From the NCBI GenBank assembly GCA_948099385.1, contig CANUEZ040000196.1, positions 3,269,001-3,333,000 on the forward strand: DNA of 64,000 nucleotides, given 5' to 3'. Numbering within the stretch: position 1 is the stretch's first letter; every line of letters begins with the position of its first letter. The notes below the pieces were generated by a model. That model did not search any database. It was not told the DNA's origin and saw only the letters and a list, made by a program, of their open reading frames with translations. The DNA is from Fasciola hepatica (taxonomy: Eukaryota; Platyhelminthes; Trematoda; Plagiorchiida; Fasciolidae). Made by a program: the position numbers and the translations under genes. Below are positions 23,877 to 37,400 of this stretch, piece by piece.

Positions 23877-24301
23877 CTAAGTAAAACCAAGGCATTCTCT
23901 TATGTACAATCCACTCAGATTGCTCATACAATGTAATAGAGCAGTAGCAGAGTAGATTTGTATAATATGATTCTCCATGCAGCTTGACCACGGAACTGAC
24001 CATTGAAAATTATGAAAGCACTGTACAGCTGTTTGATCCGCTAAATGAATCATGAGCATTGCACATGGAAAGAGCCCACACGGGGACACGAACAAGGATT
24101 GGGGTGAACGAATGTCAGTCGAACACCCAAACCACAAGGCTATCCCATATGGCTCGCGAAACACTTTGTACATAATATACACTACATGATATAGCACAAT
24201 CCCCAAATTGGCTTCGGCTTTCGCTTTCGCTTTGAACGGTAACAACCAAATTCTCGCACACCGATCCAATCCTATGTTCCATCACTTCTCTATTTATGGG
24301 C
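23877..24301. repeat. Divergent monomer, 425 bp
   Basis: This unit has many private changes: TATGTACAATCCACTCAG, ATGTAATAGAGC, TTATGAAAGC, CTAAATGAATC, CATGGAAAGAGCCC, ACACGGGG, AAGGATTGG and, at about 24149-24180, GGCTCGCGAAACAC followed by TTTGTACATAATATAC. The last stretch is 2 bp longer than usual and fuses two spurious minus-strand frames into one of 130 codons. Confidence 0.75.
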
Positions 24302-24820
24302 CTAAGTAAAACCAAGGCATTCTCTTATGAACAATCCACACAGATTGCTCATACAATGCAATAGAGCAGTAGCAGAGTAGATTTGTATAATATGATTCTC
24401 CATGCAGCTTGAACACTGAACTGACCATTGGAAATGATGGAAGCACTGTACAGCTGTTTGATCCGCTAAGGGAATCATGAGCATTGCACATGGACAGAAC
24501 CCACTCGGAGACACGAACAAGGGTTGGGGTGAACGAATGTCAGTGGAACACACGAACCACAAGGCTATCCCATATGGGTCTCAACGCTTTGTTCAACATA
24601 TACACTACATGATATAGCACAATCCCCAAATTGGCTTCGGCTTTCGCTTTCGCTTTGAACGGTAACAACCAAATTCTCGCACACCGATCCAATCCTATGT
24701 TCCATCACTTCTCTATTTATGGGCCTAAGTAAAACCAAGGCATTCCCTTATGAACAATCCACACAGATTGCTCATACAATGCAATAGAGCAGTAGCAGAG
24801 TAGATTTGTATAATATGATT

Positions 24821-24830
24821 CTGCATGCAG
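24821..24830. repeat. 10-bp palindrome CTGCATGCAG in a subset of units
   Basis: The common form is CTCCATGCAG. A single C to G change makes a perfect 10-bp palindrome in about 16 units: those starting at 24725, 36147, 36993, 50947, 51792, 52638, 53483, 54752, 56021, 56444, 58136, 59405, 59828, 60674, 61097 and 61520. Thirteen of them lie between 50.9 and 61.9 kb. Confidence 0.7.
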
Positions 24831-26415
24831 CTTGAACACTGAACTGACCATTGACAACTATGGAAGCACTGTACAGCTGTTTGATTTGCTAAGGGAATCA
24901 TGAGCATTGCACATGGACAGAACTCACTGGGAGACACGAACAAGGGTTGGGGTGAACGAATGTCAGTCGAACACCCAAACCACAAGGCTATCCGATATGG
25001 GTCTCAACGCTTTGTTCAACATATACACTACATGATATAGCACAATCCCCAAATTGGCTTCGGCTTTCGCTTTCGCTTTGAACGGTAACAACCAAATTCT
25101 CGCACACCGATCCAATCCTATGTTCCATCACTTCTCTATTTATGGGCCTAAGTAAAACCAAGGCATTACCTTATGAACAATCCACACAGATTGCTCATAC
25201 GATGCAATAGAGCAGTAGCAGAGTAGATTTGTATAATATGATTCTCCATGCAGCTTGAACACTGAACTGACCATTGAAAGTTATGGAAGCATTGTACAGC
25301 TGTTTGATCCGCTAAGGGAATCATGAGCATTGCACATGGACAGAACCCACTCGGAGACACGAACAAGGGTTGGGGTGAACGATTGTCAGTCGAACACCCA
25401 AACCACAAGGCTATCCGATATGGGTCTCAACGCTTTGTTCAACATATACACTACATGATATAGCACAATCCCCAAATCGGCTTCGGCTTTCGCTTTCGCT
25501 TTGAACGGTAACAACCAAATTCTCGCACACCGATCCAATCCTATGTTCCATCACTTCTCTATTTATGGGCCTAAGTAAAACCAAGGCATTCCCTTATGAA
25601 CAATCCACACAGATTGCTCATACAATGCAATAGAGCAGTAGCAGAGTAGATTTAAATAATATGATTCTCCATGCAGCTTGAACACTGAACTGACCTTTGA
25701 ATACAATGAAAGCACTGTACAGCTGTTTGATCCGCTAAGGGAATCATGAGCATTGCACATGGACAGAACCCACTCGGAGACACGAACAAGGGTTGGGGTG
25801 AACGAATGTCAGTCGCACACCCAAACCACAAGGCTATCCGATATGGGTCTCAACGCTTTGTTCAACATATACACTACATGATATAGCACAATCCCCAAAT
25901 TGGCTTCGGCTTTCGCTTTCGCTTTGAACGGTAACAACCAAATTCTCGCACACCGTTCCAATCCTATGTTCCATCACTTGTCTATTTATGGGCCTAAGTA
26001 AAACCAAGGCATTCCCTTATGAACAATCCACACAGATTGCTCATACAATGCAATAGAGCAGTAGCAGAGTAGATTTAAATAATATGATTCTCCATGCAGC
26101 TTGAACACTGAACTGAACTTGAATATAATGAAAGCACTGTACAGCTGTTTGATCCGCTAAGGGAATCATGAGCATTGCACATGGACAGAACCCACTCGGA
26201 GACACGAACAAGGGTTGGGGTGAACGAATGTCAGTCGAACACACGAACCACAAGGCTATCCGATATCGGTCTGAACGCTTTGTTCAACATATACACTACA
26301 TGATATAGCACAATCCCCAAATTGGCTTCGGCTTTCGCTTTCGCTTTGAACGGTAACAACCAAATTCTCGCACACCGATCCAATCCTATGTTCCATCACT
26401 TCTCTATTTATGGGC

Positions 26416-29400
26416 TTAAGTAAAACCAAGGCATTCCCTTATGAACAATCCACACAGATTGCTCATACAATGCAATAGAGCAGTAGCAGAGTAGATTTGT
26501 ATAATATGATTCTTCATGCAGCTTGACCACGGAACTGACCATTGGAAATTATGGAAGCACTGTACAGCTGTTTGATCCGCTAAGGGAATCATGAGCATTG
26601 CACATGGACAGAAAACACTCGGAGACACGAACAAGGGTTGGGGTGAACGAATGTCAGTCGAACACCCAAACCACAAGGCTATCCGATATGGGTCTCAACG
26701 CTTTGTTCAACATATACACTACATGATATAGCACAATCCCCAAATTGGCTTCGGATTTCGCTTTCGCTTTGAACGGTAACAACCAAATTCTCGCACACCG
26801 ATCCAATCCTATGTTCCATCACTTCTCTATTTATGGGCCTAAGTAAAACCAAGGCATTCCCTTATGAACAATCCACACAGATTGCTCATACAATGCAATA
26901 GAGCAGTAGCAGAGTAGATTTAAATAATATGATTCTCCATGCAGCTTGAACACTGAACTGACCTTTGAATATAATGAAAGCACTGTACAGCTGTTTGATC
27001 CGCTAAGGGAATCATGAGCATTGCACATGGACAGAACCCACTCGGAGACACGAACAAGGGTTGGGGTGAACGAATGTCAGTCGAACACCCAAATCACAAG
27101 GCTATCCGATATGGGTCTCAACGCTTTGATCAACATATACAATACATGATATAGCACAATCCCCAAATTGGCTTCGGCTTTTGCTTTCGCTTTCTATGGA
27201 ACCAACAATGTTAACGCACACCGATCCAATCCTATGTTTCATCACTTCTCTATTTATGGGCCTAAGTAAAACCAAGGCATTCCCTTATGAACAATCCACA
27301 CAGATTGCTCATACAATGCAATAGAGCAGTAGCAGAGTAGATTTGTATAATATGATTCTCCATGCAGCTTGAACACTGAACTGACCATTGAAAATTATGG
27401 AAGCACTGTACAGCTGTTTGATCCGCTAAGGGAATCATGAGCATTGCACATGGACAGAGCCCATACGGAGACACGAACAAGGGTTGGGGTGAACGAATGT
27501 CAGTCGAACACCCGAACCACAAGGCTATCCGATATGGGTCTCAACGCTTTGTTCAACATATACACTACATGATATAGCAAAATACCCAAATCGGCTTCGG
27601 CTTTCGCTTTCGCTTTGAACGGTAACAACCAAATTCTCGCACACCGATCCAATCCTATGTTCCATCACTTCTCTATTTATGGGCCTAAGTAAAACCAAGG
27701 CATTCCCTTATGAACAATCCACACAGATTGCTCATACAATGCAATAGAGCAGTAGCAGAGTAGATTTAAATAATATGATTCTCCATGCAGCTTGAACACT
27801 GAACTGACCTTTGAATATAATGAAAGCACTGTACAGCTGTTTGATCCGCTAAGGGAATCATGAGCATTGCACATGGACAGAACCCACTCGGAGACACGAA
27901 CAAGGGTTGGGGTGAACGAATGTCAGTCGAACACCCAAAGCACAAGGCTATCCCATATGGGTCTCAACGCTTTGCTCAACATATACACTACATGATATAG
28001 CACAACCCCCAAATTGGCTTCGGCTTTCGCCTTCGCTTTATATGTTAACAAAAATGTTCTCGCACACCGATCCAATCCTATGTTCCATCACTTCTCTATT
28101 TATGGGCCTAAGTAAAACCAAGGCATTCCCTTATGAACAATCCACACAGATTGCTCATACAATGCAATAGAGAAGTAGCAGAGTAGATTTGTATAATATG
28201 ATTCTCCATGCAGCTTGACCACGGAACTGACCATTGGAAATTATGGAAGCACTTTACAGCTGTTTGATCCGCTAAGGGAATCATGAGCATTGCACATGGA
28301 CAGAGCCCACTCGGAGACACGAACAAGGGTTGGGGTGAACGAATGCCAGTCGAAAACCCAAATCACAAGGCTATCCGATATGGGTCTCAACGCTTTGTTC
28401 ATCATATACACTACATGATATAGCACAATCCCCAAATTGGCTTCGGCTTTCGCTTTCGCTTTGAACGGTAACAACCAAATTCTCGCACACCGTTCCAATC
28501 CTATGTTCCATCACTTCTCTATTTATGGGCCTAAGTAAAACCAAGGCATTCCCTTATGAACAATCCACACAGATTGCTCATACAATGCAATAGAGCAGTA
28601 GCAGAGTAGATTTAAATAAAATGATTCTCCATGCAGCTTGAACACTGAACTGACCATTGAAAATTATGGAAGCACTGTACAGCTGTTTGATCCGCTAAGG
28701 GAATCATGAGCATTGCACATGGACAGAAAACACTCGGAGACACGAACAAGGGTTGGGGTGAACGAATGTCAGTCGAACACCCAAACCACAAGGCTATCCC
28801 ATATGGGTCTCAACGCTTTGTTCAACATATACACTACATGATATAGCACAACCCCCAAATTGGCTTCGGCTTTAGATTACGCTTTGTATGGAACCAACAA
28901 ATTTATCGCACACCGATCCAATCCTATGTTCCATCACTTCTCTATTTATGGGCCTAAGTAAAACCAAGGCATTCCCTTATGAACAATCCACACAGATTGC
29001 TCATACAATACAATGGAGCAGTAGCAGAGTAGATTTGTATAATATGATTCTCCATGCAGCTTGACCACGGAACAGACCATTGAAAATTATCGAAGCACTT
29101 TACAGCTGTTTTATCCGCTAAGGGAATCATGAACATTGCACATGGACAGAGCCCACTGGGAGACACGAACAAGGGTTGGGGTGAACGAATGTCAGTCGAA
29201 CACCCAAACCACAAGGCTATCCGATATGGGTCTGAACGCTTTGTTCAACATATACACTACATGATATAGCACAATCCCCAAATCGGCTTCAGCTTTCGCT
29301 TTCGCTTTGAACGGTAACAACCAAATTCTCGCACACCGTTCCAATCCTATGTTCCATCACTTCTCTATTTATGGGCCTAAGTAAAACCAAGGCATTCCCT

Positions 29401-29799
29401 TATGAACAATCCACACAGATTGCTCATACAATGCAATAGAGCAGTAGCAGAGTAGATTTAAATAATATGATTCTCCATGCAGCTTGAACACTGAACTGAC
29501 CTTTGAATATAATGAAAGCACTGTACAGCTGTTTGATCCGCTAAGGGAATCATGAGCATTGCACATGGACAGAACCCACTCGGAGACACGAACAAGGGTT
29601 GGGGTGAACGAATGTCAGTCGAACACCCAAACTACAAGGCTATCCCATATGGGTCTAAACGCTTTGATCAACATATACACTACATGATATAGCACAATCT
29701 CCAAATTGGCTTCGGCTTTCGATTACGCTTTTTATGGCACCAAAAACTTTATCGCACACCGATCCAATCCTATGTTCCATCACTTCTCTATTTATGGGT
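26416..29799. repeat. Dimeric higher-order repeat (846 bp), four alternations
   Basis: Two unit types alternate strictly. Type B (starts 26416, 27262, 28108, 28954) has the common TTTGTATAAT and a normal segment after the hexamer tract. Type A (starts 26839, 27685, 28531, 29377) has TTTAAATAA and a strongly altered segment after the tract (near 27195, 28035, 28880 and 29730). Three of the four A units also carry GAATATAATGAAAGC in place of GAAAATTATGGAAGC; 28531 does not. The alternation resembles an early HOR in which A and B evolved separately before amplification. Confidence 0.8.
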
Positions 29800-32700
29800 C
29801 TAAGTAAAACCAAGGCATTCCCTTATGAACAATCCACACAGATTGCTCATACAATGCAATAGAGCAGTAGCAGAGTAGATTTGTATAATATGATTCTCCA
29901 TGCAGCTTGAACACTGAACTGACCATTGAAAATTATGGAAGCACTGTACAGCTGTTTGATCCGCTAAGGGAATCATGAGCATTGCACATGGACAGAAAAC
30001 ACTCGGAGACACGAACAAGGGTTGGGATGAACGAATGTCATTCGAACACCCAAAGCACAAGGCTATCCCATATGGGTCTCAACGCTTTGCTCAACATATA
30101 CACTACATGATATAGCACAACCCCCAAATTGGCTTCGGCTTTCGCTTTCGCTTTGAACGGTAACAACCAAATTCTCGCACACCGATCCAATCCTATGTTC
30201 CATCACTTCTCTATTTATGGGCCTAAGTAAAACCAAGGCATTCCCTCATGAACAATCCCCACAGATTGCTCATACAATGCAATAGAGCAGTAGCAGAGTA
30301 GATTTGTATAATATGATTCTCCATGCAGCTTGACCACGGAACTGACCATTGGAAATTATGTAAGCACTTTACAGCTGTTTGATCCGCTAAGGGAATCATG
30401 AGCATTGCACATGGACAGAGCCCACTCGGAGACACGAACAAGGGTTGGGGTGAACGAATGCCAGTCGAAAACCCAAAGCACAAGTCTATCCCATATGGGT
30501 CTCAACGCTTTGCTCAACATATACACTACATGATATAGCACAATCCCCAAATTGGCTTCGGCTTTCGCTTTCGCTTTGAACGGTAACAACCAAATTCTCG
30601 CACACCGTTCCAATCCTATGTTCCATCACTTCTCTATTTATGGGCCTAAGTAAAACCAAGGCATTCCCTTATGAACAATCCCCACAGATTGCTCATACAA
30701 TGCAATAGAGCAGTAGCAGAGTAGATTTGTATAATATGATTCTCCATGCAGCTTGAACACTGAACTGACCATTGAAAATTATGGAAGCACTGTACAGCTG
30801 TTTGATCCGCTAAGTGAATCATGAGCATTGCACATGGAAAGAACCCACTCGGAGACACGAACAAGGGTTGGGGTGAACGAATGTCAGTCGCACACCCAAA
30901 CCACAAGGCTATCCGATATGGGTCTCAACGCTTTGTTCAACATATACACTACATGATATAGCACAACCCCCAAATTGGCCTCGGCTTTCGCTTTCGCTTT
31001 GAACGGTAACAACCAAATTCTCGCACACCGATCCAATCCTATGTTCCATCACTTCTCTATTTATGGGCCTAAGTAAAACCAAGGCATTCCCTTATGAACA
31101 ATCCACACAGATTGCTAATACAATGCAATAGAGCAGTAGCAGAGTAGATTTAAATAAAATGATTCTCCATGCAGCTTGAACACTGAACTGACCATTGAAA
31201 ATTATGGAAGCACTGTACAGCTGTTTGATCCGCTAAGGGAATCATGAGCATTGCACATGGACAGAAAACACTCGGAGACACGAACAAGGGTTGGGATGAA
31301 CGAATGTCAGTCGAACACCCAAACCACAAGGCTATCCCATATGGGTCTCAACGCTTTGTTCAACATATACACTACATGATATAGCACAACCCCCAAATTG
31401 GCTTCGGCTTTCGATTACGCTTTGTATGGAACCAACAAATTTATCGCACACCGATCCAATCCTATGTTCCATCACTTCTCTATTTATGGGCCTAAGTAAA
31501 ACCAAGGCATTCCCTTATGAACAATCCACACAGATTGCTCATACAATACAATGGAGCAGTAGCAGAGTAGATTTGTATAATATGATTCTCCATGCAGCTT
31601 GACCACGGAACAGACCATTGAAAATTATCGAAGCACTTTACAGCTGTTTTATCCGCTAAGGGAATCATGAACATTGCACATGGACAGAGCCCACTGGGAG
31701 ACACGAACAAGGGTTGGGGTGAACGAATGTCAGTCGAACACCCAAACCACAAGGCTATCCGATATGGGTCTGAACGCTTTGTTCAACATATACACTACAT
31801 GATATAGCACAATCCCCAAATCGGCTTCAGCTTTCGCTTTCGCTTTGAACGGTAACAACCAAATTCTCGCACACCGTTCCAATCCTATGTTCCATCACTT
31901 CTCTATTTATGGGCCTAAGTAAAACCAAGGCATTCCCTTATGAACAATCCACACAGATTGCTCATACAATGCAATAGAGCAGTAGCAGAGTAGATTTAAA
32001 TAATATGATTCTCCATGCAGCTTGAACACTGAACTGACCTTTGAATATAATGAAAGCACTGTACAGCTGTTTGATCCGCTAAGGGAATCATGAGCATTGC
32101 ACATGGACAGAACCCACTCGGAGACACGAACAAGGGTTGGGGTGAACGAATGTCAGTCGAACACCCAAACTACAAGGCTATCCCATATGGGTCTAAACGC
32201 TTTGATCAACATATACACTACATGATATAGCACAATCTCCAAATTGGCTTCGGCTTTCGATTACGCTTTTTATGGCACCAAAAACTTTATCGCACACCGA
32301 TCCAATCCTATGTTCCATCACTTCTCTATTTATGGGCCTAAGTAAAACCAAGGCATTCCCTTATGAACAATCCACACAGATTGCTCATACAATGCAATAG
32401 AGCAGTAGCAGAGTAGATTTGTATAATATGATTCTCCATGCAGCTTGAACACTGAACTGACCATTGAAAATTATGGAAGCACTGTACAGCTGTTTGATCC
32501 GCTAAGGGAATCATGAGCATTGCATATGGACAGAACCCACTCGGAGACACGAACAAGGGTTGGGGTGAACGAATGTCAGTCGAACACCCAAACCACAAGG
32601 CTATCCCATATGGGTCTCAACGCTTTGCTCAACATATACACTACATGATATAGCACAACCCCCAAATTGGCTTCGGCTTTCGCTTTCGCTTTGAACGGTA

Positions 32701-33606
32701 ACAACCAAATTCTCGCACACCGATCCAATCCTATGTTCCATCACTTCTCTATTTATGGGCCTAAGTAAAACCAAGGCATTCCCTCATGAACAATCCACAC
32801 AGATTGCTCATACAATGCAATAGAGCAGTAGCAGAGTAGATTTGTATAATATGATTCTCCATGCAGCTTGACCACGGAACTGACCATTGGAAATTATGTA
32901 AGCACTTTACAGCTGTTTGATCCGCTAAGGGAATCATGAGCATTGCACATGGACAGAGCCCACTCGGAGACACGAACAAGGGTTGGGGTGAACGAATGCC
33001 AGTCGAAAACCCAAAGCACAAGTCTATCCCATATGGGTCTCAACGCTTTGCTCAACATATACACTACATGATATAGCACAATCCCCAAATTGGCTTCGGC
33101 TTTCGCTTTCGCTTTGAACGGTAACAACCAAATTCTCGCACACCAATAAAATCCTATGTTCCATCACTTCTCTATTTATGGGCCTAAGTAAAACCAAGGC
33201 ATTCCCTTATGAACAATCCCCACAGATTGCTCATACAATGCAATAGAGCAGTAGCAGAGTAGATTTGTATAATATGATTCTCCATGCAGCTTGAACACTG
33301 AACTGACCATTGAAAATGATGGAAGCACTGTACAGCTGTTTGATCCGCTAAGTGAATCATGAGCATTGCACATGGACAGAACCCACTCGGAGACACGAAC
33401 AAGGGTTGGGGTGAACGAATGTCAGTCGCACACCCAAACCACAAGGCTATCCGATATGGGTCTCAACGCTTTGTTCAACATATACACTACATGATATAGC
33501 ACAATCCCCAAATTGGCCTCGGCTTTCGCTTTCGCTTTGAACGGTAACAACCAAATTCTCGCACACCGATCCAATCCTATGTTCCATCACTTCTCTATTT
33601 ATGGGC
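28531..33606. repeat. 6-unit higher-order repeat, 2538 bp, two copies
   Basis: Units 28531, 28954, 29377, 29800, 30223 and 30646 are matched in order by 31069, 31492, 31915, 32338, 32761 and 33184. Shared rare features include AGAAAACACTCGG with CAACCCCCAAATTGG and ATGGAACCAACAA (1st); ATACAATGGAGC, AACAGACC, TTATCGAAGC and GTTTTATCC (2nd); AAACTACAAGG, GGTCTAAACGC, CAATCTCC and ATGGCACCAAAAAC (3rd); CCCTCATG, TTATGTAAGC and ACCCAAAGCACAAGTC (5th); CTAAGTGAATC (6th). Unit 4 is the least alike (29800 has GTCTAAG and GTCATTCG, absent from 32338). The second copy ends before 33607. Confidence 0.85.
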
Positions 33607-34452
33607 CTAAGTAAAACCAAGGCATTCCCTTATGAACGATCCACACAGATTGCTCATACAATGCAATAGAGCAGTAGCAGAGTAGATTTGTATAATATGA
33701 TTCTCCATGCAGCTTGACCACGGAACTGACCATTGAAAATTATGGAAGCACTGTACAGCTTTTTGATTCGCTAGGGGAATCAGGAGCATTGCACATGGAC
33801 AGAGCCCACTCGGAGACACGAACAAGGGTTGGGGTGAACGAATGCCAGTCGAAAACCCAAAGCACAAGTCTATCCCATATGGGTCTCAACGCTTTGCTCA
33901 ACATATACACTACATGATATAGCACAATCCCCAAATTGGCTTCGGCTTTCGCTTTCGCTTTGAACGGTAACAACCAAATTCTCGCACACCGTTCCAATCC
34001 TATGTTCCATCACTTCTCTATTTATGGGCCTAAGTAAAACCAAGGCATTCCCTTATGAACAATCCACACAGATTGCTCATACAATGCAATAGAGCAGTAG
34101 CAGAGTAGATTTGTATAATATGATTCTCCATGCAGCTTGAACACTGAACTGACCATTGAAAATGATGGAAGCACTGTACAGCTGTTTGATCCGCTAAGTG
34201 AATCATGAGCATTGCACATGGAAAGAACCCACTCGGAGACACGAACAAGGGTTGGGGTGAACGAATGTCAGTCGCACACCCAAACCACAAGGCTATCCGA
34301 TATGGGTCTCAACGCTTTGTTCAACATATACACTACATGATATAGCACAATCCCCAAATTGGCTTCGGCTTTCGCTTTCGCTTTGAACGGTAACAACCAA
34401 ATTCTCGCACACCGATCCAATCCTATGTTCCATCACTTCTCTATTTATGGGC
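32761..34452. repeat. Dimeric duplication (846 bp)
   Basis: Units 32761 and 33184 are followed by similar units 33607 and 34030. Shared variants are GAATGCCAGTCG, AAAACCCAAAGCACAAGTC, CTAAGTGAATC and CAGTCGCACACCC. Unit 33607 has private changes (AACGATCC, CTTTTTGATTCGCTAGGGG and CAGGAGC), so the copying was partial or has since diverged. Confidence 0.7.
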
Positions 34453-37400
34453 CTAAGTAAAACCAAGGCATTCCCTTATGAACGATCCACACAGATTGCT
34501 CATACAATGCAATAGAGCAGTAGCAGAGTAGATTTGTATAATATGATTCTCCATGCAGCTTGAACACTGAACTGACCATTGAAAATTATGGAAGCACTGT
34601 ACAGCTGTTTGATCCGCTAAGGGAATCATGAGCATTGCACATGGACAGAACCCACTCGGAGACACGAACAAGGGTTGGGGTGAACGATTGTCAGTCGAAC
34701 ACCCAAACCACAAGGCTATCCGATATGGGTCTCAACGCTTTGTTCAACATGTGCACTACATGATATAGCACAATCCCCAAATTGGCTTCGGCTTTCGCTT
34801 TCGCTTTGAACGGTAACAACCAAATTCTCGCACACCGATCCAATCCTTTGTTCCATCACTTCTCTATTTATGGGCCTAAGTAAAACCAAGGCATTCCCTT
34901 ATGAACAATCCACACAGATTGCTCATACAATGCAATAGAGCAGTAGCAGAGTAGATTTGTATAATATGATTCTCCATGCAACTTGAACACTGAACTGACC
35001 ATTGAAAGTTATCCGAGAACTGTACAGCTGTTTGATCCGCTAAGGCAATCATGAGCATTGCACATGGACAGAGCTCATACGGAGACACGAACAAGGGTTG
35101 GGGTGAACAAATGTCAGTCAAACACCCAAACCACAAGGCTATCCGATATGGGTCTGAACGCTTTGTTCAACATATACACTACATGATATAGCACAATCCC
35201 CAAATTGGCTTCGGCTTTCGGTTTCGCTTTGAACGGTAACAACCAAATTCTCGCACACCGATCCAATCCTATGTTCCATCACTTCTCTATTTATGGGCCT
35301 AAGTAAAACCAAGGCATTCCCTTATGAACAATCCACACAGATTGCTCATACAATGCAATAGAGCAGTAGCAGAGTAGATTTGTATAATATGATTCTCCAT
35401 GCAGCTTGAACACTGAACTGACCATTGAAAATTATGGAAGCACTGTACAGCTGTTTGATCGGCTAGGGGAATCATGAGCATTGCACATGGACAGAGCCCA
35501 CTCGGAGACACGAACAAGGGTTGGGGTGAACGAATGTCAGTGGAACACCCAAACCCCAAGGCTATCCGATATGGGTCTCAACGCTTTGTTCAACATGTGC
35601 ACTACATGATATAGCACAATCCCCAAATTGGCTTCGGCTTTCGCTTTCGCTTTGAACGGTAACAATCAAATTATCGCACACCGATCCAATCCTATGTTCC
35701 ATCACTTCTCTATTTATGGGCCTAAGTAAAACCAAGGCATTCCCTTTTGAACAATCCACACAGATTGCTCATACAATGCAATAGAGCAGTAGCAGAGTAG
35801 ATTTGTATAATATGATTCTCCATGCAGCTTGAACACTGAACTGACCATTGAAAGTTATCGGAGAACTGTACAGCTGTTTGATCCGCTAAGGGAATCACGA
35901 GCATTGCACATGGACAGAGCCCACTCGGAGACACGAACAAGGGTTGGGGTGAACGAATGTCAGTCGAACACCCAAACCACAAGGCTATCCGATATGGGTC
36001 TCAACGCTTTGTTCAACATATACACTACATGATATAGCACAATCCCCAAATTGGCTTCGGCTTTCGCTTTCGCTTTGAACGGTAACAACCAAATTCTCGC
36101 ACACCTATCCAATCCTACGTTCCATCAATCCTCTATTTATATGGGCCTAAGTAAAACCAAGGCATTCTCTTATGAACAATCCACACAGATTGCTCATACA
36201 ATGCAATAGAGCAGTAGCAGAATAGATTTAAATAATATGATTCTGCATGCAGCTTGAACACTGAACTGACCATTGACAACTATGGAAGCACTGTACAGCT
36301 GTTTGATTTGCTAAGGGGATCATGAGCATTGCACATGGACAGAACTCACTGGGAGACACGAACAAGGGTTGGGGTGAACGAATGTCAGGCGAACACCCAA
36401 ACCACAAGGCTATCCCATATGGGTCTCAACGCTTTGTTCAACATATACACTACATGATATAGCACAATCCCCAAATTGGCTTCGGCTTTCGCTTTCGCTT
36501 TGAACGGTAACAACCAAATTCTCGCACACCGATCCAATCCTATGTTCCATCACTTCTCTATTTATGGGCCTAAGTAAAACCAAGGCATTCCCTTATGAAC
36601 AATCCACACAGATTGCTCATACAATGCAATAGAGAAGTAGCAGAGTAGATTTGTATAATATGATTCTCCATGCAGCTTGACCACGGAACTGACCATTGGA
36701 AATTATGGAAGCACTTTACAGCTGTTTGATCCGCTAAGGCAATCATGAGCATTGCACATGGACAGAGCCCACTGGGAGACACGAACAAGGGTTGGGGTGA
36801 ACGAATGTCAGTCGAACACCCAAACCACAAGGCTATCCGATATGGGTCTCAACGCTTTGTTCAACATGTGCACTACATGATATAGCACAATCCCCAAATT
36901 GGCTTCCGCTTTCGCTTTCGCTTTGAACGGTAACAATCAAATTCTCGCACACCGATCCAATCCTATGTTCCATCACTTCTCTATTTATGGGCCTAAGTAA
37001 AACCAAGGCATTCCCTTATGAACAATCCACACAGATTGCTCATACAATGCAATAGAGCAGTTGCAGAATAGATTTAAATAATATGATTCTGCATGCAGCT
37101 TGAACACTGAACTGACCATTGAAAATTATGGAAGCACTGTACAGCTGTTTGATTTGCTAAGGGGATCATGAGCATTGCACATGGACAGAAAACACTCGGA
37201 GACACGAACAAGGGTTGGGGTGAACGAATGTCAGGCGAACACCCAAACCACAAGGCTATCCCATATGGGTCTGAACGCTTTGTTCAACATATACACTACA
37301 TGATATAGCACAATCCCCAAATTGGCTTCGGCTTTCGCTTTCGCTTTGAACGGTAACAACCAAATTCTCGCACACCGATCCAATCCTATGTTCCATCACT

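Larger units (their letters stand above)
22183..25570. repeat. Irregular subarray
   Basis: Eight units without a period I could establish. The first two share CCGATATCGG with TCTGAAC, and unit 22183 has the TA insertion. Units 23031 and 23454 resemble units 12025 and 12448 (CCCAGGTAAAACC then CCCCAG with ATTACC), suggesting a link between this region and the block about 11 kb upstream. The divergent unit 23877 lies here. Confidence 0.65.

Noticed and set aside
23877..24269. Longer frames of 129 to 130 codons (also 51370-51759 and 53061-53450)
   Set aside because: Each results from a 1- or 2-bp length change that joins two ordinary satellite frames. They contain no new sequence.
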